Shown: positions 1 to 6,198 of the stretch, piece by piece
Layout of the letters: each line of letters opens with the position of its first letter
How positions within the stretch are numbered: position 1 is the first letter of the stretch
Origin: Promethearchaeota archaeon
GTDB lineage: Archaea > Asgardarchaeota > Lokiarchaeia > Sigyniarchaeales > Promethearchaeaceae
NCBI GenBank assembly: GCA_014729055.1
Contig: WJKO01000658.1
Span: 1-8,179 of the forward strand
Reading direction: 5' to 3'
Length of the DNA: 8,179 nucleotides
The notes under the pieces: model-generated
Told to the model about the DNA's origin: nothing
Seen by the model: only the letters and a program-made list of their open reading frames with translations
Database searches by the model: none
Program-made: the position numbers and the translations under genes

Positions 1-8
1 GGGGATGG

Positions 9-893
9 ATGGTTGTTGTAGTGATTTCCACCAAATTTGGAAAAACCGTTGGGGAAGACTATAATTTAAAATTAACTGAAGGGTTAGAAAAAACGATTTC
101 GAGAGGTAAAACCGTCGATATCCATAATTTTAGTTACAAGAAGGAAGTGCAGAGGAAGCTGATTCATTTATTATCTCTATGTTATTTACTTTCATACGTC
201 TTAGTTATTCCTATTTTTAACTTAGTATTTGAATTTATTTATTTAAAAAATCCCGCTGGGAGTAGCTGGGAGGATATTTATAATTTCTATGTATTAAGTA
301 GTGATGATTTCTTGTTAGAAAATGCCTTTACCTTAATAATACTGGCCTTTTTTGGCAGTTTCAGTGTACAAATCGATGCCGAAATAATTAGGTTAAGATC
401 CCCACAATCTCCGTTTATTTTAAAGAAAACACTACAAAAAACAAGAAGGGTAACTGAAACTAAGACTTTTGGAGCACATATATCTATGGTTGCTAGTTTT
501 ATGGTATCCTATTTTATTTTATATTATGATCCCAATTGGAGAATAGAAGGTATGCTTGCAATGACAGCATTAGTGGCAATCTCTTCCCTTGCAGATATGA
601 TGGCCGCTTTAATTGGTCGTAAATGGGGGAAAAAAAAGTGTAGAATCAATAAAGATAAATCGTATGCAGGATGCTTTGCTGGTGGATTAATTGCATTTAT
701 CATTGCATACTTTTTTATTGGTCCAATTTTAGCAGTGATAGCAGTAGTAACCTTTCTTTTCAATGATTTAATACTCGCCAAAATTAACCTTTCAGACAAT
801 CTTACAAACCCTCTGACATTAGCCATTGTATTTAGAGTGTTCATTTTCTTGGTAAATCCACAAATTCCATTGGATTGGTTCTATATTGGATAA
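9..893 (+). CDS. Dolichol/polyprenol (phytol) kinase-like CTP-transferase membrane protein, possibly 5'-truncated
   Basis: Multi-pass membrane protein resembling the SEC59/DGK1/VTE5 group, which transfers phosphate from CTP to isoprenoid alcohols or diacylglycerol. What is visible: an entry motif EVQRKLIHL near residues 46-54, an acidic DAE motif at 123-125 after a hydrophobic span, and the diagnostic segment SSLADMMAALIGRKWGK at about 192-208, followed by KSYAGCFAGG at 217-226. These fit the family's D-x2-A-x3-G and KS-x2-G-x3-G signatures. About six hydrophobic stretches lie between residues 50 and 290. The substrate cannot be read from sequence; a polyprenol kinase for archaeal N-glycosylation lipids is a reasonable guess. 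The first ATG at 9 follows a purine-rich GGGGATGG, but the frame is open to the window edge, and about 45 soluble residues precede the family's usual start. The true start may therefore lie upstream, with these residues being the end of a longer N-terminal part. Confidence 0.75.
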   Translation: MVVVVISTKFGKTVGEDYNLKLTEGLEKTISRGKTVDIHNFSYKKEVQRKLIHLLSLCYLLSYVLVIPIFNLVFEFIYLKNPAGSSWEDIYNFYVLSSDDFLLENAFTLIILAFFGSFSVQIDAEIIRLRSPQSPFILKKTLQKTRRVTETKTFGAHISMVASFMVSYFILYYDPNWRIEGMLAMTALVAISSLADMMAALIGRKWGKKKCRINKDKSYAGCFAGGLIAFIIAYFFIGPILAVIAVVTFLFNDLILAKINLSDNLTNPLTLAIVFRVFIFLVNPQIPLDWFYIG

Positions 894-923
894 TTTAATC
901 CATTCAATATCTATCACATAAGG

Positions 924-935
924 TTTATTTTTTTT
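924..935 (+). terminator. Oligo-T terminator after the kinase-like gene
   Basis: A TTTA followed by eight consecutive T residues (928-935) lies 35-42 nt after the stop codon at 891-893. Archaeal RNA polymerase commonly stops at coding-strand T-runs without a strong hairpin, and no hairpin is evident here. The run abuts the probable promoter of the next gene, so the two rightward genes probably have separate transcripts. Confidence 0.4.
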
Positions 936-942
936 ATTTAAT
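933..942 (+). promoter_or_regulatory. Candidate TATA box for the radical SAM gene
   Basis: TTTATTTAAT is centred about 26 nt before the GTG start at 964. In archaea a TATA centre about 25-28 nt upstream of the start codon suggests a leaderless transcript, which fits the lack of a Shine-Dalgarno sequence there. The region is AT-rich overall, so the exact element is uncertain. Confidence 0.4.
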
Positions 943-963
943 TCTTAATTACATGATGTATTT

Positions 964-1896
964 GTGAGGAATAGAAAAATTTATTATCGGGATCCTGTTT
1001 TCAGACCTCCGAGTGAAGCCCATAGTTTATTAATCCAAGCAACCGAGGGTTGCACATATAGATGTAGCTTCTGCGTTTCTAATTTGGGAAAAACATTCAA
1101 AATAAGGAAAACAGAAGATATCAAACAAGACTTGGATACTGCTAAGGAGATATACGGTCCAAATGTTCGCCGTGTTTTCTTTCTTGATGGAAATGCAATG
1201 GTGATGCCTTTCGATCCTCTTAAAGAAATAACAAAATATGCACATAACATATTTCCTCATTTAGAAAGAGTCGCTGTATATGCACATGGCAAGGATATTT
1301 TAGGTAAAACTCAAGAGCAATTAAATGAATTATCCGAAGCAGGTCTAAAAATGGCTTATATTGGTATTGAAACGGGAAATAATGATTTATTAAAGAAAAT
1401 TGGTAAAAGAGAAACAGCGGAAGATATCGTCAAGGCATTTCATAAATGTTATAAAGCGGGAATAACACCTTCAGGGACGGTTATTCTTGGTTTGGCGGGA
1501 AAAAATGAAGAAAAGTCCAGAAAACATGCAATTGATACAGCAAAGTTGATAAATCGTGCAAGTCCAACACAGATTATCAATGAGGGACAAGACGTTCCTA
1601 TTTGGTATATTTCTGCTCTAACTCTAATGATCCCAAGAGGTACTCCCCTCTACAAAGAGAAGGTTGAAGGAGAGTTCAAACCTATGAATGCAGACGAAAT
1701 ATTGCGAGAAATGAGAATAATTATTGCAAATATAACTGAAGATGTCAATCATTGCGTGTTTCGATCGAACCATGCTTCCAATTATCTCGCGATCAAAGGC
1801 ACTTTATCCAAAGATAAAGATAAAATCTTAAAAATAATTGATTCGAATCTGAAAGATCATCGAAATATTCGTCCAGAATTCTATCGAGCTCTGTAA
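964..1896 (+). CDS. Radical SAM family protein
   Basis: A 310-residue enzyme predicted to bind a [4Fe-4S] cluster and S-adenosylmethionine and to generate a 5'-deoxyadenosyl radical. The cluster motif is complete: C30-x3-C34-x2-C37 within EGCTYRCSFC. The SAM-binding core is supported by FFLDGN near 72-77 and GIETGNN at 134-140. The opening RPPSEAHSLLIQATEGC and the closing RSNHASNYLAIKGTL (267-281) are typical of a widespread uncharacterised archaeal and bacterial radical SAM group of about 290-310 residues, so the gene looks full length. I cannot name the substrate. The start is GTG: two ATGs just upstream at 953 and 956 are out of frame and soon hit a TGA, and the protein's conserved N-terminal RPPSEA begins only 14 residues in. 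It converges on the zinc-finger gene and has no obvious partner in the window. Confidence 0.85.
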   Translation: MRNRKIYYRDPVFRPPSEAHSLLIQATEGCTYRCSFCVSNLGKTFKIRKTEDIKQDLDTAKEIYGPNVRRVFFLDGNAMVMPFDPLKEITKYAHNIFPHLERVAVYAHGKDILGKTQEQLNELSEAGLKMAYIGIETGNNDLLKKIGKRETAEDIVKAFHKCYKAGITPSGTVILGLAGKNEEKSRKHAIDTAKLINRASPTQIINEGQDVPIWYISALTLMIPRGTPLYKEKVEGEFKPMNADEILREMRIIIANITEDVNHCVFRSNHASNYLAIKGTLSKDKDKILKIIDSNLKDHRNIRPEFYRAL

Positions 1897-1917
1897 TCTA
1901 TCGTAATCTGTAATTTA

Positions 1918-1934
1918 TCCTATTAAAAATAGGA
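1918..1934. terminator. Hairpin between convergent genes
   Basis: TCCTAT (1918-1923) and ATAGGA (1929-1934) form a perfect 6-bp stem around a TAAAA loop in the 48-bp space between two converging genes. Read leftward, it is preceded by a T5 run (complement of 1939-1943), so for the minus-strand gene the U-run comes before the stem. It could act as a bidirectional termination or mRNA 3'-end structure. The stem is short, so chance occurrence in AT-rich DNA is possible. Confidence 0.4.
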
Positions 1935-1944
1935 CAATAAAAAT

Positions 1945-2712
1945 TTAATTTGCATCTTTTAATGCTTTTTTCTCAGCATCGCTAGCCCTTTTGCAGTACG
2001 AAATATGATGCATTACGCTCTTATACTGTTTTTTACAGAAAGGGCATATTTCTTTTCCATCAGAGGTTTTTTTTATTTCGGGCACATTTGATACTGATGC
2101 ACTTGTTCCAGCGCCAACTTCATCTTCTTCACCAAAATCTTCAATTTCGCCGAATTCATCGTCTTCAAGTTCTTCTAATTCACCAGACTCTTTTAAACTC
2201 TCCTCTTTCGCATCGTACAATTCTGTAACTTCTTGAGTTTCATCTTCGATTGTCAATTCCTCCTCTTCATCAACATCTTTGCCACCAAATAGTTCCTCTG
2301 AAATCAAGTCTTCGTCATCTTCTTGACCAGCCTTCTTTTTACCTTCCGTCTTTACCCCACTTTTTGTTTGCGCCTTATATCTGCGGTCGAATTCCTCTTC
2401 ATATTCTTCTTCATCATCGAAATAATCTAAAAATTCCCCTTTCTCTTTCATTTCATAATAATAATCCTCATCATCCCAATTGTAGTCTTTCGATTCTAAA
2501 ATTTCTGCTACATATAATTCGTTGATAATTTTATTAGAGGGTTTGAAAAATCTACAAACTGAACAGACCTTTGCATTCTTTCCAAGTATTAAATCTCGCT
2601 TAACACACTCACATAAGGGTTGATATGAGTTTGAAATTACATTGAGTGTTTTTAAATGGACGCATGCTTTATCCTTGCCGACGTCTCTTTTCTTTTTTGA
2701 CCTTCTAGGCAT
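1945..2712 (-). CDS. Acidic protein with N-terminal Cys cluster and C-terminal C2HC zinc finger
   Basis: A 255-residue protein of unknown function with three parts. The N-terminus is basic (MPRRSKKKR), followed by a probable metal-binding cluster with C17, H19, C34, C36, C50 and C53. Residues about 73-200 are a low-complexity, strongly Glu/Asp-rich stretch, very likely disordered. The C-terminus holds a compact finger, CPFCKKQYKSVMHHISYC (223-240), ligated plausibly by C223, C226, H235 or H236, and C240. This resembles small C2H2/C2HC fingers found in archaeal and Asgard proteins. The basic start and two zinc sites suggest binding to nucleic acid or protein, with the acidic linker tethering or mimicking nucleic acid; that is inference. 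The ATG at 2712 has only weak purine tracts upstream (AAGGAA, complement of 2725-2730). It lies last of three leftward genes, 166 bp from the JAMM gene, probably with its own promoter. Confidence 0.75.
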   Translation of the reverse strand: MPRRSKKKRDVGKDKACVHLKTLNVISNSYQPLCECVKRDLILGKNAKVCSVCRFFKPSNKIINELYVAEILESKDYNWDDEDYYYEMKEKGEFLDYFDDEEEYEEEFDRRYKAQTKSGVKTEGKKKAGQEDDEDLISEELFGGKDVDEEEELTIEDETQEVTELYDAKEESLKESGELEELEDDEFGEIEDFGEEDEVGAGTSASVSNVPEIKKTSDGKEICPFCKKQYKSVMHHISYCKRASDAEKKALKDAN

Positions 2713-2742
2713 TTCCTATCTAAATTCCTTTTTTATTTGTTC

Positions 2743-2749
2743 ATTAAAA
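2743..2749 (-). promoter_or_regulatory. Candidate TATA box for the zinc-finger gene
   Basis: On the minus strand TTTTAAT lies 31-37 nt before the ATG at 2712, inside a very AT-rich 166-bp spacer (2713-2878). The spacing suits a short leader. Many similar AT-rich words occur in the spacer, so this is a positional guess. Nothing else recognisable is visible there apart from the terminator-like end next to the JAMM gene. Confidence 0.25.
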
Positions 2750-2840
2750 TTTTCTAAAATTTCAACAGAATAAAATCAGTGCATAATTTTTTGTATAATC
2801 TATCAAAAATATTTATCAAATTTGATTTTGAAGCATTAAT

Positions 2841-2878
2841 AAAAAATTTTATGGAAAATACAAGATTTTGAATATCTT
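2841..2878 (-). terminator. Terminator-like region after the JAMM gene
   Basis: Directly after the stop codon (2879-2881) the minus strand has AAGAT and ATCTT arms (2862-2878) enclosing a 7-nt loop, then a T6 run (complement of 2841-2846). A weak hairpin followed by a U-run suits archaeal termination, and would separate the JAMM gene from the zinc-finger gene. Confidence 0.35.
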
Positions 2879-4648
2879 TTAGAGATCTCTCAGATCATTT
2901 TTGATTTTATTCTTTACTTCATCTGAATCTATCTTTTCCATATATTTACGTACTTTTTCCTTCATTTTTTCAATTGCTGTTCTCAGATTTGCTGGAAGAG
3001 CCCATGAAGACCTCCTTTTCACGTGAAACTTCTCAATTGCCTTCTTGTAATTCTGCATCGCTTCTATTAGAAATAATGCGCCCGAGGTGTAGTCTCCATT
3101 GTCCAAATAAATCTTTGCGATCTCTTCATTGACCTTCCCCACTCCAGCCAAGTCTCCAGCATTCTCATATAAGATCGCAGCATTTTTAAGGTGTTCTAAA
3201 CCCTCTTGTGTACTTTCTTTCTTCAACAAGGCGTTTCCATATATGAAATCCGCATTGGCCATCTGAAACATATCTCCAACATTTTCCGCTTTTTCTTTTA
3301 GCTCTTTAGCAAATTTAATCGCTAGATTCTCATGTTTAGATTCAAGGCATGATTCAGCAACGTCAACGTATGTATCCAGCATTCTATCAATATATTTATT
3401 CCCTAATTCATCAAGTATTTTTAATGCTTGGTTGTATTTCTCTACGGCACTAAATGAATCATTGATGAGAAAGGCGGTTTTTCCTTCTGTTATTAATTGC
3501 ATTGCATTATCTAATTTGGATTCTTCGGGAGTTTTCTTGAGTTTTTCTGAAGGAAGAACACCTGGAATTGCACTTAATTCTTCAGGTGGTCCTGTTAAGG
3601 GTATCTTTTGAAGATCTCTTTGAGATAACTCTTCGGAAGGCTCTTTTGGAGGCTCTATTTCTTTTAAATCTATTTCTCGTTCGTCAGATTTCCACCCCAT
3701 ATCACCTAAGGGGGCTCCTTGATTTTGGCTAAGGTCAGCTTGTGCAGCTTTAGGCTGGGCGGACGGTGGCGCGTCAGGTTCCCGATATGCTGTTTCTAAG
3801 GGTCTACCCTTTGCAACTTGACTACTCAGTTCAGTTAATAAATTAGCAAAGAAATATTGATCTAACCCCAAAATCTCATAGGGAACATCATGATAATTTG
3901 TATCAAATTTCGGATTGTCTTGAGTTATAAAAGGGTCGTTTAATCGATAACAGACGATTCCTGTTTTAAATGGATGTGTATCATAATCTTCGGTGATATT
4001 ATAGTTTGGATTCGCTGGACTCGGATGAGCAGAATAAGACTGTGGTTTCAGATCGGAATCAAGAAGATAAGTATGATCAAACACAATACCAATGAAATCT
4101 GGATTTGGTTGAGCAAAACTCAGCTGATTCATGACATCAACGTAGCTAAAAAATAAAGATAACCCAGGATGAGAATGAAACCACCCCACCATAAATCGCC
4201 CTCTGCCTTCCGCGTCTAATTGATCTTGTATTTCCGCAATAAATCCATAATGTTTAGCGCCAAGTTCTACATCATGACTTTCTCCAAATGTCATCGGTAT
4301 CGCCCTTTCAACTATGACTGCATCATCAGAATGCACTCCAACGAGTATACCATATATTTCACGCCATTCTTCTTGACGTATAGAAGAGTTTGCATACCTA
4401 GTAGCATAGAGAATAATAGATTTATACGCTTTTGCGTGAATAATTACCTTTTTTTCTTGTGGTTTTTTTTGTTCATTATCCTTTAATTCTGTTTCTCTTT
4501 GTTCATTTTCTTGCTCTGATTTTCGTTCTGGTTCCGTTTTTTCGATATTGGATTTATTATTTAAGACCTCTTCGACACTCTTAGTTTCTATCTTCTTATC
4601 TTTATCCTTCCAGTCGTTTAAATCTCCTTTTTCGGGGTTCTCAGCCAT
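2879..4648 (-). CDS. Rpn11/CSN5-like JAMM metalloprotease fused to a TPR-like solenoid
   Basis: Predicted zinc isopeptidase of the MPN+ (JAMM) family, whose members cleave ubiquitin-like modifiers from proteins. Numbered from the ATG at 4648 (589 aa): residues 1-65 are Lys/Glu-rich and probably disordered. About 68-235 is the MPN domain, with every JAMM residue present: E97 in EIYGILVG, H158 and H160 in GWFHSHPG, S168 and D171. GRFMVGWFHSHPG is close to the Rpn11/CSN5 type. About 290-378 is a Pro/Glu-rich linker. About 379-541 shows four helical repeats of 40-42 residues, ending in ELGN, ENVGD and ENAGD, as in TPR or SNAP-like solenoids, then a basic helical tail. The solenoid fusion is unusual, since Rpn11 is usually little more than MPN plus C-terminal helices. 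I preferred 4648 because AAGGAG lies 10 nt upstream; the frame also opens at ATG 4714 (611 aa). The upstream longin-like gene is 78 bp from that longer start. Confidence 0.88.
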   Translation of the reverse strand: MAENPEKGDLNDWKDKDKKIETKSVEEVLNNKSNIEKTEPERKSEQENEQRETELKDNEQKKPQEKKVIIHAKAYKSIILYATRYANSSIRQEEWREIYGILVGVHSDDAVIVERAIPMTFGESHDVELGAKHYGFIAEIQDQLDAEGRGRFMVGWFHSHPGLSLFFSYVDVMNQLSFAQPNPDFIGIVFDHTYLLDSDLKPQSYSAHPSPANPNYNITEDYDTHPFKTGIVCYRLNDPFITQDNPKFDTNYHDVPYEILGLDQYFFANLLTELSSQVAKGRPLETAYREPDAPPSAQPKAAQADLSQNQGAPLGDMGWKSDEREIDLKEIEPPKEPSEELSQRDLQKIPLTGPPEELSAIPGVLPSEKLKKTPEESKLDNAMQLITEGKTAFLINDSFSAVEKYNQALKILDELGNKYIDRMLDTYVDVAESCLESKHENLAIKFAKELKEKAENVGDMFQMANADFIYGNALLKKESTQEGLEHLKNAAILYENAGDLAGVGKVNEEIAKIYLDNGDYTSGALFLIEAMQNYKKAIEKFHVKRRSSWALPANLRTAIEKMKEKVRKYMEKIDSDEVKNKIKNDLRDL

Positions 4649-4658
4649 GGAAATTGTT

Positions 4659-4664
4659 CTCCTT
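4659..4664 (-). promoter_or_regulatory. Shine-Dalgarno site deciding the JAMM gene start
   Basis: AAGGAG on the minus strand is the best Shine-Dalgarno match among the leftward genes and lies 10 nt before ATG 4648 (MAENPEK). It falls inside codons of the longer frame from 4714. A TATA-like TTTTTAATTAA (complement of 4698-4708) lies about 55 nt before 4648, which would give a leader of roughly 30 nt containing this site. Confidence 0.5.
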
Positions 4665-4710
4665 AATTCCTCTTTATTTTTGAGTTTTTCTATAATGTTA
4701 ATTAAAAATT

Positions 4711-4742
4711 TCATTCTTAAATTAGTATCTCATTCTTAAATT
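4711..4742 (-). repeat. 13-bp direct repeat carrying duplicated ATGs
   Basis: TCATTCTTAAATT occurs exactly at 4711-4723 and 4730-4742, 19 bp apart. Read leftward each copy is AATTTAAGAATGA and supplies an ATG. The outer ATG (4733) encodes only Met-Arg-Tyr then stop; the inner one (4714) opens the long JAMM frame. The AATTTAAG part could serve as a weak TATA box for a leaderless start at 4714. Confidence 0.6.
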
Positions 4743-4750
4743 GATGTGAA

Positions 4751-4792
4751 ATAAAAAAGATCATAGTACTGATTCTTAGAAATTAATTCCTA
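4751..4792 (-). terminator. Possible terminator after the longin-like gene
   Basis: An imperfect 16-bp dyad (4777-4792; its outer arms pair fully if one G-U wobble is allowed) lies directly after the TGA stop at 4793-4795. About 20 nt later the minus strand has a T6 run (complement of 4753-4758). This could end the longin-like transcript before the JAMM gene. The T-run could equally form part of the JAMM promoter. Confidence 0.3.
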
Positions 4793-6100
4793 TCAAAGCC
4801 ACAAAATCTGCTTTGCAATTTTAACAACTTCTTCTTGTGATATTTCTTTCGCTCTTCCAGTTTGCTTGAATTTAATAAGTCCTTCTTTAAATTTCTCTTC
4901 AATATAATCAACGAAGAACTGTAATCTTTGTTTAAGAGGTTTATCGGATTTCTCTGATAGAAATAAAGCGGCTTTGATAAGATTACCCGTTGCGGAGTTA
5001 ATTATAAAACCTTTATAATTAATTTCTTTGATGCCTTTGGTCTCTTTCGTGCCCAACTCCGTAGCAAAACTATCAATTGCAGAGAGAAAGCCCGAAATAA
5101 TCATATCATCTGCTGATTTCTCTTCATTAGAATATCCTGAAATATTTAATCCTGAATCAATATCCAATAGGATTAAACTCCTAAAAATATCATAATATTT
5201 GCCTTTCTCGGCTTTACTCAAATCAGGCGTTTTATAGAGATCTTCTTTTGATAGAGAATACAGACTAAATTTCTTTGAATTATATGAATCCCTTTCACTA
5301 AAATCATATTTAGAAATTTTACCCAACTGAGAAGGTGCCCTAATTGGCTCTTTAGGTAATTGGGACTCAAAATGTTCTTGTAAATCGCTCTCAGTTTTAT
5401 TTTTCTTTCCTTTTGTTACGCCAAATACCGTTTTATGAACCGGATCAATCACATATAACCATACATTTAGATTTTCCATATCTTCTATCAATTTTTCTAA
5501 ACCAATATACAATGCACCAGCCACAGATGTCACAAAAACCGTCCAATATGTTAATTGTCCAGCTTTCCTTATATCCTCTAATAAAGCGGATCCATAATCT
5601 TTCTTTAATTGGTGCCCAGTGCGAACAAAAACTGATTCTGTCTTTAATAGCACAGTTAATTTTTTCGTGAGAAATAGATCCATATTTGCAATATTGCCAG
5701 AATTTTGCTTTACATCAAAAGTCATGATCTCTAAATCAGCACAATAATCCGCAAATACATCAATTAACTCTTGTTTAGAAATGAAATCATACATTAAAAG
5801 TTGATTGTGAAAATTGTAATATTCTATTATGCTGTTACCTATATATTCGACAACATCACGGAATTGCTTTCGAATATCCTTACTATTCTCATATTTCTCA
5901 TAATAATAGGTATAAATATAATAGATTAACTCTATTCGAGTAATATTATCTTTATCTGGGATTGATATTCCTTTATCAATTATCAAGTTTTTTAGTTTCG
6001 TAATATGCATATTATTTAGAACGCAATTTATACAAAGAAGCCCGTATTTCTTGGAATAATTCTTATTTATTTTATCAACCAAGTCATCTAACAATTTCAT
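4793..6100 (-). CDS. Uncharacterised protein with C-terminal longin-like domain
   Basis: A 435-residue protein that I do not recognise over most of its length. Residues about 303-410 read as a longin-like alpha/beta unit. A hydrophobic strand pair (FRSLILLDIDSGLNISGYS) leads into a helix (DDMIISGFLSAIDSFATEL), then a second strand pair (IKEINYKGFIINSATGNLIKA at about 357-377), and a closing amphipathic helix (LKQRLQFFVDYIEEKFKEG). Such domains are abundant in Asgard genomes and in eukaryotes help bind small GTPases or SNAREs. The N-terminus has one CxxC pair (C23, C26) and a stretch at about 34-62 faintly like a SAP helix-turn-helix. Residues 185-205 are hydrophobic but the flanks look like a soluble alpha/beta domain, so I do not call a membrane segment. 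Residues 232-300 look like a polar linker. There is no clear Shine-Dalgarno before ATG 6100; a good TATA box lies 41-48 nt upstream. Confidence 0.7.
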   Translation of the reverse strand: MKLLDDLVDKINKNYSKKYGLLCINCVLNNMHITKLKNLIIDKGISIPDKDNITRIELIYYIYTYYYEKYENSKDIRKQFRDVVEYIGNSIIEYYNFHNQLLMYDFISKQELIDVFADYCADLEIMTFDVKQNSGNIANMDLFLTKKLTVLLKTESVFVRTGHQLKKDYGSALLEDIRKAGQLTYWTVFVTSVAGALYIGLEKLIEDMENLNVWLYVIDPVHKTVFGVTKGKKNKTESDLQEHFESQLPKEPIRAPSQLGKISKYDFSERDSYNSKKFSLYSLSKEDLYKTPDLSKAEKGKYYDIFRSLILLDIDSGLNISGYSNEEKSADDMIISGFLSAIDSFATELGTKETKGIKEINYKGFIINSATGNLIKAALFLSEKSDKPLKQRLQFFVDYIEEKFKEGLIKFKQTGRAKEISQEEVVKIAKQILWL

Positions 6101-6121
6101 GTTATAGAAATCAATAAAGAG

Positions 6122-6148
6122 ACTATTAAATAGTTGCGTTTATTTAAA
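6122..6148 (-). promoter_or_regulatory. Promoter of the longin-like gene with palindromic operator candidate
   Basis: On the minus strand TTTAAATA (complement of 6141-6148) is a near-consensus archaeal TATA box, predicting a start of transcription near 6118. Between the two lies a perfect 13-bp palindrome, ACTATTAAATAGT (6122-6134), where a bound repressor would block transcription. The palindrome could instead be an alternative TATA element. Confidence 0.5.
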
Positions 6149-6198
6149 AAAAGAATGCGTAATTTGATTTTATAAAAATACATCTGATTTGATGCTAG

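Noticed and set aside
524..844. Minus-strand 106-codon open frame within the kinase-like gene
   Set aside because: It is fully antisense to a frame with recognisable family motifs, and its translation shows no domain.
2250..2525. Plus-strand 91-codon frame opposite the zinc-finger gene
   Set aside because: It is the His/Leu/Pro-rich mirror of the Glu/Asp-rich tract, a typical shadow of low-complexity coding sequence.
2881..2890. Perfect palindrome AGAGATCTCT at the end of the JAMM gene
   Set aside because: It encodes the last Arg-Asp-Leu region and stop, has no spacer for a hairpin loop and no other copy was seen; likely chance.
5494..5548. Possible membrane segment in the longin-like protein (residues 185-202)
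   Set aside because: The hydrophobic run is short, contains Thr, Ser, Tyr and Gly, and is followed by an amphipathic helix and strand typical of a soluble domain.
5413..5670. Plus-strand 85-codon frame opposite the longin-like gene
   Set aside because: No ribosome-binding site, no recognisable domain, and entirely antisense to a longer plausible gene.
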